A stretch of DNA of 64,000 bases from Zea mays (Eukaryota > Streptophyta > Magnoliopsida > Poales > Poaceae). The stretch spans positions 114,853,789 to 114,917,788 of the forward strand of contig NC_050101.1 of assembly GCF_902167145.1 (NCBI RefSeq). The letters are read 5' to 3'. Under the pieces are notes generated by a model. That model was not told the DNA's origin. It did no database searches and was given only the letters and a program-made list of their open reading frames with translations. Positions 56,760 through 64,000 of this stretch are shown in pieces (within the stretch, counting starts at the first letter, position 1; the number at the start of each line of letters is the position of its first letter). A program made the translations under genes and the position numbers.

Positions 56760-58480
56760 ACTTTTTAGTCTTCTGCGACGGCCTCGAGGAGGCACGGTAT
56801 TAGCGCGAGCGGCGGTGCATCCTGCACCCAGGAACCGGCGCGCCGGGTGTATGACATGTGGGCCTGGGCCCCCATGCCAGAGGTTGGACCACCGGTTGTA
56901 GCGAAGCTGAGAGGGCGCGCAACCGCGGGGTGGTTGCATGCTCCTTATGCGACGGTTTGCCTCCTTGACCACTGGTTGTGGTGAAGATGGAAGGGCGAAT
57001 AACCGCAGGATGGATGCACGCTCCTTGTGCGGCGGTTCGCCTTCTTGACCGCTGGTTGCGGCGAAGGTGGAAGGGTGTGTAACCGCAGGGCGGTTGCACG
57101 CTCCCTGTGCGACAATTCGCCTTCTTCACGCTTCGATCCAGCCTGTACGACGTGTGAGGCCTAGCCCCCATGTCATAGAATGGGAACCCTGGTGCGCATC
57201 GGGGGAGACCTTGCCCATGACGCTTCGGGGCACGAGCGGGGAAATCTGCCTTTAAAAAGGAGTTCATCCCTCGGGCAGTAGCCATGCCTCGCTCCTCTTG
57301 CATTCATTGCGCCCTTCCGCCTTCCGAGCCTCTAGATGGAGCACACTGGTGTTCGCTGGGGGGATCTGCGTCAGGGCCACCCCCCCAGCGGTCTCACCGC
57401 CGGGGAGCTCCCGCTCTTCGTTTCCTGCGCGGTGGTGCTGCCGGTCTTGTCTTCTTCTTGCTGTTGTTGGAGGAGCGCGACCTCGTGGGGGTTGGCGCTC
57501 TTCTGCCATCGCTCGGCTTCAAGGATTTTCATCATGCAGCCTAGCTGCAGTCTCCCGCCAGTGGTCATCTACAAGGATGACCACCAGCCTCATGGTGGAG
57601 AGAAGCGAGCCGGGCTGCGGCCTCCCCCTGCCCTCAGCTTCAAGGATGTTCATCTTCCTTGTTGGGGTGGAAGGCGAGCTGAGTTGGGGTCCTGCCTTCC
57701 ACATGGGCTGGTGACCCGCTTCTTCCTCCAGCATTTGGAGGAGAAGGATGTTCACCAGCCTTGCGAAGGAGGCGAACTTTGAATACGCGGGGCCGGCCGG
57801 CTGCAGGCGCCGTCAGCTGCCGCGTGTCTGGCTCCTTGGCTTGGATGGCTTTGGCGCCGCCTCCAACGCTGCCTCCCACCGCTGACCGGGGCGTGGCTGT
57901 CCGTCTACCGCACGGGCGACGGTCGCGCCGTGCGCAGGTCTGCCACATCCGTGGCGTCTCCCGTGCCGTTGGCCGCACTGTTCTGATGCCGTCCGGAGGG
58001 TCATACAAGACATCGTACGCTGTGGAGGTGGCAACCGCATTCTTGGATGGTCTTGTCCTCACTCCGTAGGAGGGCGGGAGCGAGGACCTCTTCGTGCGCG
58101 GTGAGGCGGCCGCCGTTGCCGGTAAGCCACCGGTGCGGAGGTGGCTGCTGTCGTTGGTGCTGAGGTGGTCGCCGCCGCTGGTGAGGCTACCCGCTGCAGA
58201 GGTGGTTGCCTCCGCTGGCGAGACCACCAGCGCCACCTGCCACCGAGCCTCCAACTCTTTGGATTTAATGGCCTCGTTGCCGCCCCCCGTAGGAGGACGG
58301 GGGCGAGGACTCTTCGCAATGGCACACATATTGAGGCGGCCATCACCGTTGTTACGCCGTCCTGGAGGGTTCCGCAAGGACAGCGGTCGCGAACTTCCAG
58401 CGCGACTCTGCTGGCGTCTGGTAGTTTATACCTGCAGAGTAGAGATGGAACTAGGATTCCGCTTGAAGGTAGATGTAATA
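56760..58480 (-). other. Module shared with element B (copy in X)
   Basis: Homologous to 50400-51990. On the plus strand a tttaaaaagg box at 57251-57260 is followed 33 bp later by ATG 57284 in gccatgcctc, exactly as in B. A frame with the words SSCCCWRSATS and SASRIFIMQP is shared with B in the same phase for about 50 residues, but X has an insertion of nearly 90 bp after the start. I do not recognise a product. Confidence 0.6.
56889..57130 (-). repeat. Tandem repeat of about 80 bp, three copies, in the X module
   Basis: Copies begin near 56889, 56968 and 57048, each with accrsyggttg followed by gaag(a/c/g)t, an accgc(a/g)g(g/a) word and a tccttgtgcg word. Element B has fewer copies at the matching place (51590-51700). 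Confidence 0.75.
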
Positions 58481-58876
58481 CTTTTGCTTTTTGTAAGGTA
58501 CTTTTGAGCACTATTTATCAAGCAATGTTAGCACTTATCTGTGTACCGCCTGTTCCTATTGTGTGTGATGTTATGTTGTTGACTCTTTCCTGGTACCTGG
58601 CCCCCTGCCTGGGATGCAGGCTTGATGTGTCGAGGTTGGATACCAGCGTATCTGAAAGGGTTGTCAACAATTCTTGGGAGGCAGCCTCACCGGGATCTGG
58701 ATCTGTACATAGCTTCAGCCAGGGAGCGTTAGTAGTACACCCATAGGGTCCCCTGTCTGATATTAGCCATCCTTTGATACATGCTCGGGACTCGCAGGGT
58801 TTAGTCCGGGTGGCCAAGTTGTGTGTCCGGACCCCCTTGGGTCGTGGCTCTAGATACTAGGACTCCCGTCGCAGGG

Positions 58877-59170
58877 TGGTGGAGTGTGTAGGCTTACGGT
58901 ACGGGACCAGGCTAAGCGGCTACACGGCTCCGGACCACTCAGGAGACAAGTGCCCATTTTCCTGAGCCGGACCCCAGGTTGTCGGACCCACAGAACTAAA
59001 GTTCCAAATACTAAGGTACCTGTCACAAAATGGTGGGCTATGCAGGCTTACGGTACGGGACCAGGCTAAGCGACTACACTGCTCCGGACCATTCCATGGA
59101 ACGAGCTCCCGTTCTTTGGAACCGCCCCAGGCTGTCGGACCTCTCTGCTTTCGTAAAGGAGGTCCTAAAC
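58877..59170 (-). repeat. Tandem repeat of about 154 bp, two copies, in X
   Basis: The word aggcttacggtacgggacca followed by ggctaagcg occurs at about 58891 and 59045, each followed by ctccggacca and gtcggacc at similar spacing. Confidence 0.8.
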
Positions 59171-59867
59171 TGCAAGCCTGGCTGCTCAATTCGGATGTCG
59201 TCATGTCAGGACAGATGGGAACCATGCGGGTGGGTTAGATAAAAGGTATTATCTGAAAACTGTAGGCCAAATCCATGGAGTAGGAAGATAAAGTTGTCAT
59301 AGAAACGCGTTCGAGGGGGTGAATTTCCTCTTTATAACTTGATATGCATGGGTGTAAACCATCAGGCCGGGTTTATGTGGGCAGACCTCACCAGGCTGGT
59401 GTACACATATGCGAAATTTAATTATGAAAGGAGAAAAATTTAACCCCTCAGAGTTGCTTCTATGGACTGAACTTACTGAGATAGGAAGGGGTACTTCTTC
59501 AGCTATAGCAAAGTTGGCATCCCTCGGGTTGGCATATTTCCATCGCCTTGAGGGGTTCCTCCCTGCTGGGGGAGAGGTTGCGGATCCCCTCTTGGTTCAG
59601 TACTTTGCCACAATTTTAGGTCCCGACCCTGGGTTCCCTACTATGTACGAACTGTCGGCCATAGTTCTTGGGCGCCTGGTTACGATGTGCATTTCGGGTT
59701 GCAACTTGACACCTGAGTCCGCTGCTTGAGTCCACGTCCTCGCGTTGTAGTGGCCCCTACACAAACCCATCGAAAGGTTGGACCCGTGGAGAGTCCAGAA
59801 GGGTTTCCGAGGGAAGGCAGGCTTCAGTCCCATAGGCCAGGTAGCACGGGGGGCCCTGGTGGTCTGT

Positions 59868-61174
59868 CTAGTTGCCTTCACCGAAATTGGAGTCTCCAGT
59901 GAAGACATCCTTCAGGACCCCCTCGGGTGACTGATACCCAAGGTCCGGTTCGGCCGCGGCCACCTCTTCGTCATCGGCCTTTTCCTTGCCGGGTCGGCGA
60001 CGAGGTGGGGAGCCATCCCCGGAAGACTGCTCGCGCCGCGCGCTGACACGTTTTGCGGGGTCGATGATCTCGCGACATTCTACGGTGTTGTGGCGACCAT
60101 TGGGGTGCACGGGGCATGTGCCGCCGTTACCCCTTGGTGGCCGTGGGCGTTTGCTGCGGTCGCCCCGGCCCCCAGTCGCAGCTGCCACGACCAGAGCGGC
60201 GGAGTGCGGCTTCTCATTGACGCAGTTCTTTTTCTTCTTTTTCTTGTTGTCCTGAGTGACGGCACCTGAGCTGTCCGCTTGGGCAGCCCTGGTCTCTGGC
60301 GTTGAGTGCCACACACGGCCCTCAGCAGCCCTGGCGCACTTGTCGGCCAGAGCAAAGAGGTGGGGACCGTTTCCACGTCATGCGTGGCCAACTTCTCCAA
60401 CATCTTTTTATCACGTACCCCCTGGCGGAAGGACATGATGATAGAAGCATCGGAGACACGAGGTATAGTACCTCGCACCTTGGTGAAGCGGGAGATAAAT
60501 GTCTGGAGAGTTTCTCCGGGCTCTTGCCTTACTGCGTGCAGGTGGGCCTCCACGCCGTGTTGCTGGTAAGCACTAGCGAAGTTCACAACGAACCATGCGC
60601 AGAGCTCTTCCCAGGAGTAGATTAACCCTGGGGCGAGGTTCATGAGCCAAGTTTGGGCTGGTCCAGACAAGGTGACATGAAAATATGTCGCCATCATAGC
60701 GGTGTTTCCACCTGCTGCCATGATGATGGTGACGTACACCTACAGGAACTCCGACGGGTTTGACGTTCCGTTGTACTTTTTCGGCAGGTGCGGCCAGAAC
60801 TTGGGCGGCCATAACGCCGCGCGGAGATGATCCGCGAGAGCGGTGCAACCCACGCTAGCCAAGGGGACACCCACTTGGGACCGGGTTCCCATTGGTGTCT
60901 GCGGTGCTACCGCAACGAAGTCTTGGTCGAGGTTGCGGCCCTCGATGTTTTGGCGGCACTCGCGCGCCCTTTCCAAAGAGACCTGAGCGTCCTCTCCCGC
61001 ACGCCTATGGTCGAGTTCTGCCCGAAGGTCATTGGTCTGTGCGCCCCTCACTGAGGGTGAGCGCACAGACGTTGGCGCCTCATGTTGGCGCCGGGATGAC
61101 CGTGGCCTCAACCTGGTCGAGGTAGAATGTGCCATGCAGAGCAGTCGGTCGATGTCGTCCCACCATTGCTTCAT
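59868..61174 (-). pseudogene. gag: Element X gag (one stop, one frameshift)
   Basis: Minus-strand frame from ATG 61174 (MKQWWDDIDRLLCM). Order: charged coiled N-terminus; LPKKYNGTSNPSEFL leading into the Gag core (AQTWLMNLAPGLIYSWEELC, FVVNFASAYQQHG, HAVRQEPGETLQTFISRFTK, IIMSFRQGVRDKKMLEKLA), the retrotransposon-gag domain; Lys-rich stretch; zinc-knuckle variant CPVHPNGRHNTVEC with His in place of the second Cys; acidic end. A TAG at 60740-60742 (Gln codon expected) and a one-base shift near 60355 break it. Gag of the same style as Tat elements. No pol follows. Confidence 0.87.
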
Positions 61175-61457
61175 GGCCCCTCGTGAGGCTGTGGAGCTTG
61201 AAGGGTGTCACAGCAACTCCCTGGCTGCTGACAATGCTCCCAGAGTCGCCCTCGACGGAGTCCGGGATGTTTGTGCAGCTGTATGCTGCCGTGTGGCGTG
61301 CACAGCAGCAGTGCCCGGCACAGGGCGGTTGGGAACCTGTGGTGTGGAAGAAGCAGCTTCTTCCTCCACCACGAAATCCACCAAAGTCTCGGCGCGGTAC
61401 TCAACGATTTGCACCATCATACTGAGCGAGAAAACAAGCAAAAACCTAAAGCCTAGC

Positions 61458-61475
61458 CCCTACCTGGCGCGCCAA
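61458..61475 (-). promoter_or_regulatory. Element X primer binding site
   Basis: On the minus strand, ttggcgcgccaggtaggg lies right after the 5' LTR end, identical to the word in A2 at 27357. It fixes the orientation of X as minus. Confidence 0.82.
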
Positions 61476-61476
61476 A

Positions 61477-62516
61477 TGTTGGAGAGGAAATCTCAGGCCG
61501 GGTGGCGGAGTGCACCCGCCCTAAATCCTAAGATGAGGAGGGGCCTAAGTGTTTTGCTTGTTGCGAGATGAAGGAATGAACACAAGAACACGCAAGAGTT
61601 TAGAGTGGTTCGGGCCGCCGGAGCGTAATACCCTACTCCAATGTGTGTTATATTGCTTGAGAGCTTGAGTTGTCTTGGATGACTTGGGCCTGAGTCTAAA
61701 GATTGAGCTTGTGTTGTAACGTCGCATGCCTCCCCTTTTATAGCTAAAGGGGTACATGTACAAGAGTACTGAGCCCCGACATGTGGGCCCAGGAACATAG
61801 CGGATGTAGCTACTAATACTTGCTGCTGGAGCGATCTTCTTGCGCCCTGACACCCAAGATCTGTATAGCCTCGGCGTGCAGGGGGAAGCTTCTCGCACAA
61901 GGGATGAGTATAGTGCACCGCGCAGCACAGGCGCACTGTTTCGGCAACGGATTGGACATGTGCGCCGTCTGCAGGGTGGCCTTGGCGCCGCCTGCCAGCG
62001 GAATGGACAGGATGCAATAAATGCCGTGGGGGCACATCGCCTGTCAGAAGGGTGGACATGCGGCGTGTCCTTTCCGCAATAAATGCGGAGGTCGCGCGGC
62101 CCAGAGCCCTTACGTCATGCTCTGCCCGCTGGCCTACATCACGGACAATAAGTCATGTGGCAGTATTAGACCCTCGACCAAGTGGGGAGCGGAGGCGCTC
62201 CAGATAGAGCCTAGACACGCGTCAATACCGGACCCATGCCTAGGTCACGACACTTCCTCTCCCAGGACCTTGTTATGGGTGGTTCGGAGCTCACTTGGTG
62301 GGGTCCGAACCCTATCCAATGGCTCCGGGCTGCTTTACTTCGAGGGTCCGGGTTGTGCGTACAGGGGTCCCATGCCTTCTAGGTCCGACGACGTTGTCTC
62401 CGAGAACGCCACCTTAACTTCTCACGAGATACTCCTGGGGCTGTCCTAAGGGTAGCCACACAAGCATAGTGCCTTCATACCGTAGCAAGGGGTACCCCTA
62501 ATCCAGGGTACCGACA
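61477..62516 (-). repeat. Element X 5' LTR (intact)
   Basis: 1,040 bp. In its own direction it starts tgtcggtaccctggattagg and ends tttcctctccaaca. TATA box ctataaaa on the minus strand at 61736-61743. The outer flank is gtatc (62517-62521), the presumed target duplication; the other copy is outside the window. It is the template for recognising the 3' LTR fragments at 14945 and 55800. Confidence 0.9.
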
Positions 62517-63691
62517 GTATCATTGAAGTCAGCTAAATATAGCTGACCATCTAAGACTCCCTTAAAAGTTATTGAATCATCACTTCTTCTAAAGACAATA
62601 ACACCAACATCAGTAAATAGACAGTTGTAGCCCAGTTTACATAATTGAGAAACTGAAAGCAAGCTGTAATCTAAAGAATCTACAATAAAATCATCAGAAA
62701 GGGAATGGTCAAGAGATATAGAAATTTTACCCAAACCTTTGACCAAACCTTGATTTCCATCCCCGAATGTGATTGCTCTTTGGGATCATCATTTTTCTCA
62801 TATGAGGAGAACATTTTTTTCTCCGTGTCATATGGTTTGTGCACCCGCTATCGATTATCCAACTTGTTCCGCCGGATGCATAAACCTACAACACATATTT
62901 AGACCTTGTTCTTAGGTACCCAAGCGGTCTTGGGTCCTTTTACATTAGAAACAAGCACCTTTGGTACCCAAACACAAGTCTTTGTGCTCTTGTCTTTACC
63001 CCCAACATATTTGACAACTACTTTGTCTGATTTGTTAGCAAGCACAAATGATGCCTAAAAAGTCTTAAATGAAATGCTATGTTCATTTGATGCATTAACA
63101 ATCTTTTTTAGGAATTTTGATATGAGTTGTATGCCTAGAGCTAGAAGTCTCATTACTGTAAATAAAAAGCATGATGAGAAAACATAATGAGATTTCTTAG
63201 CATTAATTTTTCTAATCTTTTGCTCAGGATAGTTTTCAGGATATAAAATGTAACCTTCCGTACCTTGAACCATGGGAGCCTTGCCTTTAACAAAGTTAGA
63301 AAGCTTGTTTCTAGGGGCATTAAGTTTGATGTTGCTTTGGCTCCCATGTTGGAAGCCAGTACCATCCTTAATACTAGGGCGTCTCCCATTATAAAGCATA
63401 TTACGAGCAAATTTAAAATTTTCATTCTCAAGTTCATGCTCGGCAATTTTAGCATTTGATTTAACTATGTGATCATTTTATTCTTTAATCGTAGTAGCAT
63501 CAATATTAACATCTCTACATCTAGTGCAAATTGTAACACGCTCAATGGTAGATGTAGAAACATTGCAATCATTCAATTCTTCAATCTTATCAATTAAACT
63601 AACATTTTCAGTTTTAAGACAAGAAATTGAATCACTACAAATATTAAGCTCTTAATCAAGTTTTCACGTTTTTCAACTTCAAGGGCATAAG
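62517..63691 (-). pseudogene. gag-pol: Ty1/copia gag-protease remnant, SIRE-like
   Basis: Minus-strand fragments in the order of a copia polyprotein: a helix-rich Gag end (about 63480-63690), RRPSIKDGTGFQ (about 63360), KTCVWVPKVLVSN (about 62960-62985), the protease site SWIIDSGCTNHMT (about 62830-62870), and the pre-integrase words DYSLLSVSQLCKLGYNC and FKGVLDGQLYLADF (62520-62700). The frame is broken in many places. Reverse transcriptase and integrase would lie left of element X, outside the window. The words fit the SIRE/Opie group as I remember it. X inserted into its pre-integrase part. Confidence 0.85.
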
Positions 63692-64000
63692 TGAGAGCAC
63701 CTAGAGGGGGGTGAATAGGTGATCCTGTAAAATTCAATACTAAATAGCCACAAGCTTGGTTATAAAGATGTTAGTGCAATAGAACCAAGTGGCTATAGAG
63801 CGAGCTCTTGCGAATCACAATAATCACAGAGAAAGACAACACAAGAGACACAGTGGTTTATCTCGTGGTTCGGCCAAGTATAACACTTGCCTACCTCCAC
63901 GTTGTGGCGTCCCAATGGACGAGGGTTACACTCAACCCCTTTCAAGTGATCCGATGATCAACTTGAATACCACGGTATTCTTCCTTATAGTGTTCTTTCT
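63692..64000 (+). mobile_element. Start of another LTR element (partial)
   Basis: From tgagagcacctagagg the sequence changes from the copia frame to a block with gtggtttatctcgtggttcg and ccacgttgtggcgtcccaa, words I know from LTRs of abundant grass retrotransposons. It starts with TG. The other end lies outside the window, so neither its type (whole or solo) nor its target duplication can be read. Confidence 0.6.

Larger units (their letters stand above)
56517..59867 (-). mobile_element. Element X internal region downstream of gag, without pol
   Basis: In the direction of X this follows gag and leads to the 3' LTR. No protease, reverse transcriptase, RNase H or integrase motif was found on either strand. 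It contains the module shared with B (56760-58480), two tandem arrays, and a plus-strand frame of 106 codons at 59409-59729 (hydrophobic, no recognised domain, not called a gene). The G-rich tract next to the 3' LTR (gggcccgggggccac on the minus strand, about 56517-56531) would be the polypurine tract. Confidence 0.75.

Noticed and set aside
57251..57290. TATA box of an antisense gene in the shared module
   Set aside because: The box lies only 33 bp from the ATG, which would leave almost no leader; kept as a conserved pattern, not as a called promoter.
59409..59729. 106-codon plus-strand frame in X as a possible antisense gene
   Set aside because: Does not resemble the antisense genes of A2 or D, has no splice signals that extend it, and no second copy is available for comparison.
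1..64000. tRNA, rRNA, CRISPR arrays, bacterial operons or a cellular gene
   Set aside because: None seen. tRNA-like words occur only as retrotransposon primer sites, and the tandem arrays lack spacer structure.

Overview
The window looks like intergenic, repeat-rich nuclear DNA of a grass, probably an Andropogoneae species (maize, sorghum or sugarcane group). I find no host gene. Everything I can explain is transposable element, stacked by nested insertion. The species call rests on family resemblance from memory (Huck-like and zeon-like Ty3/gypsy elements, Tekay-clade chromoviruses, SIRE-type copia); no search was run.

Order of nesting, oldest outward. (0) A decayed Ty1/copia gag-protease remnant on the minus strand (62517-63691), cut at its right by the start of another LTR (63692 to the end). 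(1) Element X, a minus-strand gag-only Ty3/gypsy element that landed in the copia remnant: 5' LTR 61477-62516, internal 56517-61476, 3' LTR in pieces (14945-15129 and 55800-56516, the rest lying left of the window). (2) Two Huck-like elements in the 3' LTR of X only 185 bp apart: A1 (window start to 14944) and B (15130-55799, target duplication ctact). (3) Into the 3' LTR of A1 went a small hAT-type DNA element (1190-13460, perfect 8-bp duplication), and into that a Tekay-clade chromovirus, E (1314-13041). Into B went a 4.36-kb solo LTR C (17324-21678), a whole Huck-like element A2 (25790-40212), a zeon-like gag-only element D (42456-49727) and a solo LTR F (53524-54811).

How the parts work: E has an intact extra ORF ahead of gag-pol, and its gag-pol is one uninterrupted frame with five point stop codons and a C-terminal chromodomain. 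The extra ORF starts with a stretch that lines up residue for residue with the histone H3 tail around lysine 9; I regard this as the most interesting observation. A2 and D each carry a gene on the strand opposite to the element, with introns, an acidic or coiled-coil tail and a putative TATA box. In D the splice phases close exactly. D and X have gag but no pol, and A2 has lost most of its integrase core in frame, so several residents probably depended on proteins supplied in trans.

Coordinates of LTR ends and target duplications were read directly from the sequence. Family names, domain names and functional statements are inference from motifs.
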